NCBI RefSeq assembly: GCF_026914265.1
Contig: NC_069131.1
Location: 4,437,501-4,501,500 of the forward strand
Origin: Mya arenaria
Lineage: Eukaryota; Mollusca; Bivalvia; Myida; Myidae
Direction: 5' to 3'
DNA length: 64,000 nt
This document shows, piece by piece, positions 25,230 to 37,300 of the stretch. Below the pieces are notes generated by a model. It worked only from the letters and a program-made list of their open reading frames with translations, was not told the origin of the DNA and made no database searches. How positions within the stretch are numbered: the stretch's first letter is position 1; every line of letters starts with the position of its first letter. Made by a program: the position numbers and the translations under genes.

Positions 25230-26200
25230 AAGAGTGTGCAATGTGAATATGGTCAAATTGCAATGAAACAAGGACCATAACTCTGGTATTGATACTTAAA
25301 AAAAGCTTTCTATCGATTATGGTCGAGATAGTATGCCCAAGACGTACCAATTTTAGTTAACAATCGGTAAGGAATTCTAACGTAAACGTTTAAGTGCTAG
25401 CTAAATGAATACGTTCATAATTGGACAGGTCAAAGGTCACACTTCTTGGATCGATAGTGTGTTTTGACTGCTTATTGGCCTTGGATGAGATAATATGTCT
25501 CTTACTTTTGATATTAAGTTTGGTAAACATGAGATGAGAAGTGCGTGAATTACCTATCATACAGGGTGGTCAAGTTTTGAAAATTTAACATCCATAAAAC
25601 CGGACTGAAAAGTGTGTTCTAGCTTTCTATCCAACCGGGTCAATATTTCAAGGGCAATAAATATATTATGTCCGGGCTGTTTATCAAACTAGGTTATGAT
25701 ATTATTCCGAAATACTTTGCTATTAAGTTTGTTAGAGATTTGATAAGTCATTCACAAGATAGATCGTACAATGAAACATCGGGCACATTTTGAAAATTCA
25801 AGGGCCATAACTCTGACGTGAAATGTACGATCAGGTTTGGGTTAGTCAATTTGCCTCAGCATATTTTCACCAAGATTGGTAAAGCTTGGATAAAAAATCT
25901 TAACTGCGGGCAAGGTCAGTTTGGTCAATATTTGATAGCTAAATGGTCCTATCTCTGGAGTGAATTATACGATTTGGTTTTATATCGAGCGCGATAAGAT
26001 ATTATGCCCAAACGATTTGATACTATGATTGATAAATACCGGATAAGAAATGCTCAAGACATGAGAATTTGGTTCCAATTTGAAAAATCCATTGTCCACA
26101 ATTCCGAAGTGAATAGTATGATTTGCTGGGTTATCAGACTTAGTCAAGATTATATACCTCAAAGCATTTCATCAACTTTGGTAAATATTTGATAACAAAG
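25230..26200. repeat. Degenerate about 150-bp repeat series in CTL-C intron 2
   Basis: At least five diverged copies of a motif like 'aa.ggccataactctggagtgaa...atgatttggtt...' are spaced roughly 150 bp apart (near 25270, 25425, 25580, 25800, 25950 and 26090). Old tandem or composite repeat. Confidence 0.5.
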
Positions 26201-26826
26201 CGCACTATATAGAGCGGACAACTAGATTATTGTCGCGTTTGGTCACATCAATGGCATAACATCACCAACACTACATTCTCTTAACTATAATCGTTTAAGT
26301 TAAAGCGATGTCACAAAGAACACAGAGAACTTGAAAACCTCTGATTCAAAAAAGTCTTCGTAAATGTCGTGCGTGAGATGGTAGCATTATGATTGGAATG
26401 ACAGCCAGCCATCCGGACAACAGTTGGGGCTCTGACCTGAAATCGGATGTTCAATTAAAAAACAAGATGTTATAAAAATCGTCTTAATAATTTGGAAATA
26501 AAACGTTGATGTTATTTTCTAATGTTACAATGGAAACTACAGGGACAAGCCTTGTATTCCAATTCTTACTGTGGTATTCAGATAGCCAAACTGCAATTAA
26601 TCACAGACTCAACAGACAGCACCATCGGTCCGCATAGATATGTGCATATATCAATAAAAGTCGGGGCTTTTGCCTTGGAACGGTTAACACACAACGAACA
26701 CGTTCATGGAATGTTTAATTGCAATTTAACATGAAACCAAGATTTGGAAATCATTTATATAGCAACTGTTATTTGTATTTAAATTCTTAAAATCATAAAA
26801 ATAGTGTTCTTAATGCATATGGCGCT

Positions 26827-26962
26827 GAACTGCTTTTTTATGGTGTTATATGAACTAGTTTTTTATGGTGTTATATGAACTAGTTTTTTATGGTGTTATA
26901 TGAACTAGTTTTTTATGGTGTTATATGAACTAGTTTTTTATGGTGTTATATGAACTAGTTTT
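26827..26962. repeat. 25-bp tandem repeat, about 5 units
   Basis: Near-perfect units of ctagttttttatggtgttat + atgaa, in CTL-C intron 1. Confidence 0.95.
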
Positions 26963-27360
26963 TATATGTTGACGATAGTTATAGTTTATCTCAAAATTTA
27001 CATTTAAATGATTCCATGCCAATGCTTTGACAAGTAGTGTAATTAAAGGAAAAACTACCAACCTGAAACTAAAATGCCACTCAAACAGATAAAAGCAATC
27101 CCAAGCCAAGACATCCTCTTAGTTTAGACACTTGACTTGTATATGTGTAAATTCTCTGAGTGTTCTCATAAAATAGCTGTTTATTGTCATAGATCTTGAC
27201 ACTGTAGCAGACTTATCTATCGACAACTATGGTATCAGTCTCAGCCAACATTTCAATGACCTCCTTGACTACAAAAGTATATACTTAATAAGTATCAGTA
27301 TTACACTTATTTATCTTACAATGATTGTGAAACAAGTGACATGTATAGCAACACTATTTC

Positions 27361-27480
27361 AATAGTGCAGTGGTTAGCCCGATCTCTTCTAATCGATGCG
27401 TCCCGGGACCGATTTTGGTTTGTGGTCATCTAGCCGATCAAGTGGGTTAATTCGGGTACTCCGGTTTCCCACAAAATCAA
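27361..27480 (+). mobile_element. tRNA-derived SINE, copy 2
   Basis: Head gtgcagtggttagcccgatc with a degraded B box (gtcccgggaccg). The body, gattttggtttgtggtcatc...ttcgggtactccggtttccc, contains the 'gggtactccggtttcc' core common in metazoan SINEs. Same family as copy 1. Confidence 0.75.
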
Positions 27481-27639
27481 ATACCACAATCGCACCACAA
27501 GCAAGTAACAAACTATCTTGATCAATAAGATGGCCTGAATTAAGTTTTTGGTTTAACATTTCCGTAAACTACATACCATGCTATCAATTTATATTGAAAA
27601 GTTCAACAGTCTTAACCTTTATTTCATATGAAAGAATAG

Positions 27640-27896
27640 CAGGTGCGGTATTCACATAACTCCTTAAGTAATTCCTAACTTAAGTCACTTTTCGAATTCT
27701 AGTATCTCTTAAGTTTTATGAAATAGAAAATAATGAATCCCAAAACTCATCATTTTCATTGACATTATTGAAAAAAAAACAATAAACTTAAATGTTAAAA
27801 AATCCTATACATTTCTATTAATTTGATTTTGAAACATTTATGAAATTGCCTTAAGTTAGGAAATTATTGAAGATGCTTTATGTATTCGGCCCCAGG
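27640..27896. mobile_element. MITE-like element with about 40-bp imperfect terminal inverted repeats
   Basis: The left end (tgcggtattcacataactcc, then ttaagtaattcctaacttaag) matches the reverse complement of the right end (ggggccgaatacataaagca, then tcttcaataatttcctaacttaag). No coding capacity. Confidence 0.6.
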
Positions 27897-27944
27897 GCAT
27901 ACAACTTCTTATGCTTAAATGTGACACTTCGCTTACATTTTGCA

Positions 27945-28250
27945 TTCCTTTCTTAGGCGGTGTTCATAAAGCTTCTTATCTTAGGACATTTAAGTTTTTC
28001 ATAAAGTGAACGAAAAGTTAAGACGAATGTGTCTGAAATAGATAAGAATAAGTCTCTAGTAGTTTGTAAGTGTCCATCATCTAAAAATAAAAGCAGCTTA
28101 TCTGTGTAAAATGTTATTTGAAATCCCCATCTTGAACATTTAAGTACAGCATATATTATTAGCTTGCATTTGAAAGCATGAATAACAGAAATCGAATTAT
28201 TTATTTCCGAATTTATTGTTAAACCCATCTTTTAGGACATGATATTTTAC
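27945..28250. mobile_element. Possible second MITE-like remnant
   Basis: Starts gcggtgttcataaagcttct and contains several copies of 'ttaggacat/gaacatttaag'. It resembles the preceding element, but the ends are not clean. Confidence 0.25.
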
Positions 28251-28390
28251 TGTGTAAGGTCAACTTATCTAGATCACATGTTGAACCCACATTCCAAATA
28301 TTGAAAGATAAGGCTTACACAATAAGGTTTCATTTTCGTTCGTTAGTTATAGATATTATAACTACAATCATAATGTTATAACTATGCAAA

Positions 28391-31300
28391 ATGAATTGGA
28401 TATTTAGAACAATAATTTTCGCCGCCCTCTCTAGCGGTAAGCAACGCAAACATTCACACATTAAGACTTCATTGATACTGTGTTATATTGGTTAAGCACA
28501 TTGGGTCGACTGTTCAGAACGTTGTTCAAGTTGATTATTGTGATTTATAAAACTTGATTTTTTGGTGTTGTGCTCATTTATTTAAAGTGACACTGTTATT
28601 CAAAATATACATACATAACAAACATCAATTTTAAATGTTAAATATTTAACTACTTACTAATAATGCATTTATGGAAACAAGATTGTAACCGTGTATCTAA
28701 TAGCAGAAAGCGCAAAAATATTAAATGATTGGTGAATGCTAAAAGATTTAATGTGGTCAGCTATAGTCTCATAGGGTAGAAATACCGTGTTTAAAATGCT
28801 CATTTATTTCAAATTAAACTCGAAATCATTTAAAAGAACCATTTATTTATCCTTTTTGGAATATGAAAACAATATTATTAATTGTGGTAAATCTTAATTG
28901 GGAGTAAGAGTGCATCTTTAAATACAACAGGTTCTGCTGAATTAGATGTCCCTAATCTTGTTAAAAACTACAGATCAAAAGAGTTTCCATTAAACTTCTA
29001 CAGCAGAAACTATTTGAAAGTTAACAACGATGACGTTAACAACGTTGTTAACTTTAATACACTTCTGAACAGTATACTGACCTTAAGTACACAACCTGTC
29101 AATATAAAGACATATTCAATATCCAGAATTGGAACGGTGGAACTAAGTCTTTCTCTGCGTTGTATTGAAAAGTATCACCCCCCAGAACCGAATACATAGG
29201 CTTTGACATTCGGAACACCTCGGCCATTTTCCACCGAAAACATCTTCGTATGTATGCCGATACATCTGTAGAAGTAGAACTTATAATTGTAAATAAGTTT
29301 TAATTCATTGTAGTGTTTTTACGTGTATTTTGTTTTACTAACTTTAAATATATTTCCAGTGAAGTGTTTTCTGCATTAATTAGTATGAGTCCCAAGAGTA
29401 AAGTCATTAATTTTAACTGCTAAATTGAAACAACTTCGCGATCTACTTGCAGCGCAGCTAAATGTAAAGATTTCTGACATAATAAACCGTCAATATACAT
29501 CCGAGGTTGTTTCCGATGTGAAATGGCCGAAGGGTTCCGAATGAGGTTTTAAATTTGATATGGGGGATGGGCATCTTATTACAAAGGGCGTAAACTATCA
29601 TCACATATTTGTTGCGTTTAAAACAGTTGTGGCAAACTCTGCATGCAGCGTCATCGACCATATTAAGGTCGGGGCAACCTCAAATCAACCTCGATTGACT
29701 GCGCTTTTAAAAATCTTACTCGTGGTTACAGTCGCGATGGCTTGGACGCGAATAAGGAACATCCTTGATGAATTGGGAAGAACAACACAACAGCAGTTTT
29801 AAAAGCGAACAGTTTTCTTTCGAAATGGAGCTAAACGACAATGCTACATACATGTACACATAGAGTAACTGTAGTTTGATCAAGTGTATGAGGAATTCAA
29901 GACTTATACTGTTAATCATTAAACAGGTATCTACGGCTTGGAATGCTACACGTGCGCGTCTGAGACGACGGCGGACAGCTGCACGCAACAGACAACATGT
30001 GCTTACGGCGAGGTAAGGAGAGACATTCCCAAACTGAACCGCGATCAATTATAGTATACATAACTGGTTATATTGTCACTTTGGTCACAAAGCATTTTTG
30101 AACAATGTGTGCATGCACACTAAATATTAAGTGCACATCAATTATCCCTGTGGTTCAACTGACCATTAAGTGCACATCAATTATCCCTGTGGTTCAACTG
30201 ACCATTAAGTGCACATCAATTATCCCTGTGGTTCAACTGACCATTAAGTGCACATCAATTATCCCTGTGGTTCAACTGAACGTTACAGGGCCATATACCA
30301 AATATATAATTAATGATAACGACGGTAGCATTTATGTGAATTAATTGTGATGTGTAGAATATGTTGTGACCATGTGATCTCCCTCACAGGTGTTCGTCAC
30401 ATAGCTTGAACACCAAAATACTGCTCTTCGTTTAGATAATAACAATTCAAAAAATCATAAATATCTGCGAGTTTTATTAAAAGAGATTCTCTCTCTATAT
30501 ATGATCTATTCAGGACAAGATAAAAATGTCCAGAAACCCCCACAACAACAGCTGTTCTTCTTACACTTTCGCCCGTTTGTTTATTTGAGTTTATCAAGGT
30601 CTGCCCGTGCCTATTGGCTGCTCGCCGTGACGCCACCGTGGCCTAAATTGTTTTAAATTTCTATAATTAACATGCGATAGAAGTGACAGCATTTTGCAAT
30701 CAAATTCAGACATTGGAATACTTCAAGAAACATAGTGAGATACAAGACATCCAGGTGCGATACCCTAGCTCTTTGCGAATTGACATCTTAGTTCTTTAAT
30801 GTGCTCGGTGTAAAGCACCGATACACGGGATACAACTCCTGGGTTAACCAGTATTGAGTACACAAAATTTCCCAGTACAACCCTTTAAATGCCTTTAAAT
30901 GCCGAGAGCTAGGCAAGGGCGCTGCTGGTAACATATTTTAACATCTTTCGGTTTTGACGCGGCCGGGATTTGAATCCCCGACCTTCCGCAACGTTGCGAA
31001 CGCTACCCCGACCTTCCGCAGTCGAAGCGAACGCTCTACCACAGATCTATCGGACCGATCACTTTCGTTCGACATTTGACCGTCATCAATATATGACATT
31101 AACGTTGTAAAAATTGATTTCATTGGTCAGCAATAAAACAGTCGAACGAAAGCCGTCCAATTAAAACGCTTCTTACATCTAAGACAAAACCGAGTGGGCG
31201 GTCATGGCAAAACAAATGGTGATTGACAAGATCGATTCGGATAATCACGCGTCTTATTCATCGAGTTCGCAGCTAGAGGGATGATATTTCATGTTACTTT

Positions 31301-34300
31301 TTGTTATGCATGCGCAAAGTCTGCAAGTCAGTCTGAATTGAACGCGTTTTTTTTCTGGTGGGGGGGGGGGGTGAATATAGCTTGGTGTTTAAGGTTTCAA
31401 GAAGTGTAAAAATCATACGATTTAAGCAAAAAAAAAAGACATTGTCTAGGGCATCTGTTCTTTTGGGGGATTTCATGAAGTTTTGACTTTGTCTATTATT
31501 TCTATACATTGCAATGACATATAACTACCTTTTAAACAATTAAACCACAGCGTCGTATATTTATTGTCCATTCTGTGTGATAGACACATGTGGTCGCTGT
31601 GCCTTGAAATTTAAGTACATTTCCCTGGGGTTTTCTCTAGAAATATAGTGATTGCCATATTGCATAAGCCGCATGGCATTATGGCGTCATGTTTATTTCA
31701 TCCTGCCCCCTCATTCGTCAAATGAAAACAACTTTTCAAATTGAAATGTTCTTGAACTTTGAATGCTTGTGCGCGATCTTGCAAATTTTAGAATCTTAAA
31801 ATGCGATAATTTTACATGCTTCACGGAAATGTAAGTTCATGGCAAATTTGCACCCGAGCTTTATACTTAATGTACGTACAAGCCATTTGTTTCAAGTTTT
31901 TAATGGTTGAATGTTTGGTGCGAATTCCTCGGCTTGTCTACTTTACTATTTCCGTGTAACCATATTGTCTCGGATTCGTACAACAAGCAGTATTATTTCT
32001 ATTGAATTATAAGTCCCTGTAATTTCATCTCGAATTCAAATAAGCAGCAGAGTCATTGCTATTGGGTTAGTCCCTGTAGTATCGTATAACAAGCAGAGTC
32101 ATTGCTATTGGTTTAGTCCCTGTGGTATCGTATAACAAGCATAATCATTGCTATTGGGTTAGTCCCTGTAGTATAATATAACAAACAGAGTCATTGCTAT
32201 TGGGTTAGTGCCTGTAGTATCGTATAATAAGCAGGGTCATTGCTATTGGATTAGTCCCTGTAGTATCGTATAACAAGCAGGTTCACTGCTATTGGGTTAG
32301 TCCCTGTAGTGTCGTATAACAAGCAGAGTCATTGCTATTGGGTTAGTGCCTATAGTTTCGTATAAAAGCAGAGTCATTGCTATTGGGTTAGTCCCTGTAG
32401 TATCGTATACCAAGCAGAGTCATTGCTACTGGGTAAGTTCCTGTAGTATCGTATAACAAGCAGAGTCATTGCTATTGGGTTAGTCCCAGTAGTATCGTAT
32501 AACAAGCAGAGTCATTGCTATTGGGTTAGTCCCTGTGGTATCGTATAACAAGCAGAGTCATTGCTATTGGGTTAGTCCCTGTAGTATCGTATAACAAGCA
32601 GAGTCTTTGATATTGGGTTAGTCCCAGTAGTTTCGTATAACAATCAGAATCATTGCTATTGGGTTAGTCCCTGTAGTATCATATAAAAAACAGAGTGATT
32701 GCTATTGGGTTAGTGCCTGTAGTATTAGTATCGTATAACAAGCAGAGTCATTGCTATTGGGTTAGTGCCTGTAGTATCGTATAACAAGCAGAGTCATTGC
32801 TATTGGGTTAGTGCCTGTAATATCTTATAACAAGCAGAATCATTGTTATTGGGTTAGTCCCTGTAGTATCGTATAACAAGCAGAGTCATTGATATTGGGT
32901 AAGTCCCTGTGGTATCGTATAACAAGCAGAGTCATTGCTATTGGGTTAGTGCCTGTAGTATCGTATAACAAGCAGAGTCATTGCTATTGGGTTAGTGCCT
33001 GTAGTATCGTATAACAAGCAGAATCATTGCTATTGGGTAAGTGCCTGTAGTATCATATAACAAACAGAGTCATTGCTATTGGGTTAGTGCCTGTAGTATT
33101 AGTATCGTATAACAAGCAGAGTCATTGCTATTGGGTTAGTCCCTGTAGTATCGTATAACAAACAGAGTCATTGCTATTGGGTTAGTGCCTGTAGTATTAG
33201 TATCATATAACAAGCAGAGTCATTGCTATTGGGTTAGTGCCTGTAGTATTAGTATCGTATAACAAATAGGGTCGTTGCTATTGGGTTAGTGCCTGTAGTA
33301 TCGTATAAAAAGCAGAGTCATTGCTATTGGGTTAGTCCCTGTGGTATCGTATAACAAGCAGAGTCATTGCTATTGGGTTAGTCCCTGTAGTATCGTATAA
33401 CAAGCAGAGTCTTTGATATTGGGTTAGTCCCAGTAGTTTCGTATAACAATCAGAATCATTGCTATTGGGTTAGTCCCTGTAGTATCATATAAAAAACAGA
33501 GTGATTGCTATTGGGTTAGTGCCTGTAGTATTAGTATCGTATAACAAGCAGAGTCATTGCTATTGGGTTAGTGCCTGTAGTATCGTATAACAAGCAGAGT
33601 CATTGCTATTGGGTTAGTGCCTGTAATATCTTATAACAAGCAGAATCATTGTTATTGGGTTAGTCCCTGTAGTATCGTATAACAAGCAGAGTCATTGATA
33701 TTGGGTAAGTCCCTGTGGTATCGTTTAACAAGCAGAGTCATTGCTATTGGGTTAGTGCCTGTAGTATCGTATAACAAGCAGAGTCATTGCTATTGGGTTA
33801 GTGCCTGTAGTATCGTATAACAAGCAGAATCATTGCTATTGGGTTAATGCCTGTAGTATCATATAACAAACAGAGTCATTGCTATTGGGTTAGTGCCTGT
33901 AGTATTAGTATCGTATAACAAGCAGAGTCATTGCTATTGGGTTAGTCCCTGTAGTATCGTATAACAAACAGAGTCATTGCTATTGGGTTAGTGCCTGTAG
34001 TATTAGTATCATATAACAAGCAGAGTCATTGCTATTGGGTTAGTGCCTGTAGTATTAGTATCGTATAACAAATAGGGTCGTTGCTATTGGGTTAGTGCCT
34101 GTAGTATCGTATAAAAAGCAGAGTCATTGCTATTGGATTAGTCCCTGTAGTATCGTATAACAAGCAGAGTCATTGCTATTTGGTTAGTCCCAGTAGTTTC
34201 GTATAACAAGCAGAATCATTGCTATTGGGTTAGTCCCTGTAGTATCATATAACAAACAGAGTCATTGCTATTGGGTTAGTCCCTGTAGTATCGTATAACA

Positions 34301-37300
34301 AGCAAAGTCATTGCTACTGGGTTTGTCCCTGTAGTATCGTATAACAAGCAGAGTCATTGTTATTGGGTAAGTGCCTGTAGTATCGTATAACAAGCAGAGT
34401 CATTGCTATTGGGTTAGTCCCTGTAGTATCGTATAACAAGCAGAGTCATTGCTATTGGGTTAGTGCCTGTAGTATCGTATAACAAGCAGAGTCATTGCTA
34501 TTGGGTAAGTGCCTGTAGTATCGTATAACAAGCAGAGTCATTGCTATTGGGTTAGTCCCTGTGGTATCGTATAACGAGCAGAGTCATTGCTATTGGGTAA
34601 GTGCCTGTAGTATCGTATAACAAGCAGAGTCATTGCTATTGGGTTAGTCCCTGTAGTATCGTATAACAAGCAGAGTCATTGCTATTGTGTAAGCCACCGT
34701 GGTATCGTATAACAAGCGGAGTCTTTGCTATTGGGTTAGTCCCTGTAGTATCGTATAACAAGCAGAGTCATTGCTATTGTGTAAGCCACCGTGGTATCGT
34801 ATAACAAGCGGAGTCTTTGCTATTGGGTTAGTCCCTGTAGTATCGTATAACAAGCAGAGTCATTGCTATTGTGTAAGCCACCGTGGTATCGTATAACAAG
34901 CGGAGTCTTTGCTATTGGGCTAGTGTCTGTGGCATCGCTTGATTTAGCTGATCACTTAGTTTTCTGTTTCGACATACAGTTACATTTGTAAGCTCGATAT
35001 CAGTTGGTTATTATCTAATTCTAGGTGTGCATGCTTCAAATTCAGTCATCAAGGAGAAGAAACCCTGTGTTCGAGACGAAATGTGCTTCTTTAATCGTAA
35101 GTCCTTAGTTTGTGTTTGCTATGAGCGACCTAATTAAAAAAAGTCCTAAACAATCGTTATGTATTCTTATACGCTTGCGTTAATAATAACGATAATTTGT
35201 GATGTAATTGTTTGAGATAAAAAAGGGATTTAAAATCTCAAGGCATTTAATCTGATGTCATTAAACACAAGCTCATGCTTGGTACAATGTCCAAGTAGTG
35301 GAAATTGTAAGGTTAATGATATTGATATTGTTTTTTCGTCTCTTTGTTATATACTAGTATTTGATCAAAGTTATGATTGCTCATCGAGTGTATAAAAACT
35401 TTCTAAACGGGTAAATCAAGCAATTGTATTCGTATGTGTAGTACAAATTCTGACCGTTCCTATAACATATCGAGGTTTGATATGAACATATAATAGGAAC
35501 GGCTTAGCCACGCCGAGAGCCAATAAGGAATTCTTCCATCGGGACGAATACACGTGAAATAGGGCGACATTTCGGATGATCCAACATACCGTACCAACCT
35601 AACTAACATGTATAATTGTAAATGCACTGTACGTGAAAAGAGGCGATCAGACGTTACAGAGTGACAATGTCAAGTTACGACCGTCAATTACGTATGACAC
35701 ATTTTCGTGAGAGGTTTACTTCCATGGTCGTATAATTTGCAAGTGAGAAAATTGGGGTAAAAAAACGTGCATGCTTCACCAGTTCGATTAAGATTGGTTA
35801 AGGGCATCTAACGGCCGTATAGTGTTAAGCGAGGGAAAGTGTTAACACCTGAGCGACGACGGACACGCGTAACGCGTTATGCACTTCGTCTCAGTGAGAC
35901 TGGCAATGTGTTGTTTTCGCGGACGAGTCACTTTTTGTATTGAGATGTGTTATGGAAGTGGTGAATAAGAGACCAGGAGGGAAAATCGCAGGCGGCTATG
36001 TACGTCAATTGTAACGTTGGTGGCGGTGTTAGAGTAATGGTGTGAGGAGGCATATCTTAGTACCAGAATACCCCTCTAGTAGTGGTCGATATACATTGAC
36101 AGCGCTGTGGTATACAAACTCGATATTTGAACTGCATACTCTTCCGGCTTTGAACGGTTTGCGCCGAGATCATTTTGTTTTAGCAGGACAACGCTTGACC
36201 CATACTTGGCGTAGATAACGATGAGCTACTCAGGTGAATTCACCTTCAATGTGTTGTCACGGCCTGCATTCCCCGCGCTCCCAGAGTCCTTAATATCAAG
36301 CACTTCTAGGACTAGATTTGGTGAGTGTCTTTGGCGGCCCACGTTATGTCAGTAACATGCCAAACTGATCACTGCCCGCATACTGGGGCGACGCCATTAC
36401 CCAGTACCGGGACCAGCGGCTTTTTTGGAGTATGATGAACTTCGTGTGAATGGCGGACATACACTCTTTTAAGAGTGGGTGACTTAATGTTCGTATAGAA
36501 ATGTTGAAAAAAGTAATCATTGTAATTTAATCTATCTGCTTACTCGCTCTGTTTCGTTATTGTGTAAATTTCATAAATACACAACTATAATAATGAACTT
36601 TATACTCTATTGTAGTTATAACAATCTTCACGTTCTTTGACGAAATAAAGAAGAAAACAGTGAAACATTTACGAGGGAATATGAACAGGATAGTAACGAT
36701 CAATTGTTGTCATAAAGGCCAAGTTCACCTATGGTTTTGGTTAACAGGTTTAAGGGAACGTTATTTGATATCTAAACGCTGTTATATCAATTTCAGACAT
36801 GCATCGATGCAATGAAATCTTTCGGCCTATCCGGTTCCGGGACGACAGGACATATGGTGGGAAAGAGAACTTCATATTATATAGGTATACTTCGGTTAAG
36901 ATCAAAAACGTGAAAGTGGCCTAGAACTATTAAAAAGCATGGGAGATTCTAGCACACCGGATAGGCATTCTAGCACACCGGATAGGCATTCTAGCACACC
37001 GGATAGGCATTTCCTTTCTTATATCTGGCAAATGCTAATAGATAATTTCCCTTTACATAAACTTTACAAAAGTAAAGCTTCAAAACAAAACAAAATAACC
37101 CTTAAAAGACGATAGATTGTAGGAACTACTTGACGTATGCAGTGAATAAAAATTACTGCGCGTCATGGCGTCAGTAAACATCATCGAACGCGCTTTTTGG
37201 TGAAATGTACATAAAGCGTTTTTGTATGTCACTTTTCCACATAATTTAAGGTATGCTAAAAAATAATCAACCATGTGCGTCCGCTCACTACCAAATTGAT

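Larger units (their letters stand above)
23781..27114 (-). pseudogene. CTL-C: secreted single-CTLD lectin, interrupted by an in-frame TAA
   Basis: Four exons on the minus strand: 27114-27063, 26436-26339, 24519-24429 and 24001-23781. Phases are 1, 0 and 1, totalling 154 codons including stop. Signal peptide MSWLGIAFICLSGILVSG. The CTLD follows: CCPDGWLSF, CYHL, YCRNHGGHLV, FWMGLTDE, GRWIW, EPN at the calcium/sugar loop, WAD in place of WND, and final Cys before the stop. EPN is the mannose/GlcNAc-type motif in known C-type lectins. Codon 34 (26389-26387), directly before the conserved Cys-Tyr, is TAA, and frame and homology continue after it. The donors of exons 1 (GTTGGT) and 2 (GTTTTC) are weak. 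Best read as a recently disabled gene, a null allele or a sequence error. Head-to-head with gene A, 1.3 kb apart. Confidence 0.75.

Noticed and set aside
30955-31060. tRNA gene on the minus strand
   Set aside because: An internal duplication breaks the cloverleaf; a SINE head is more likely.
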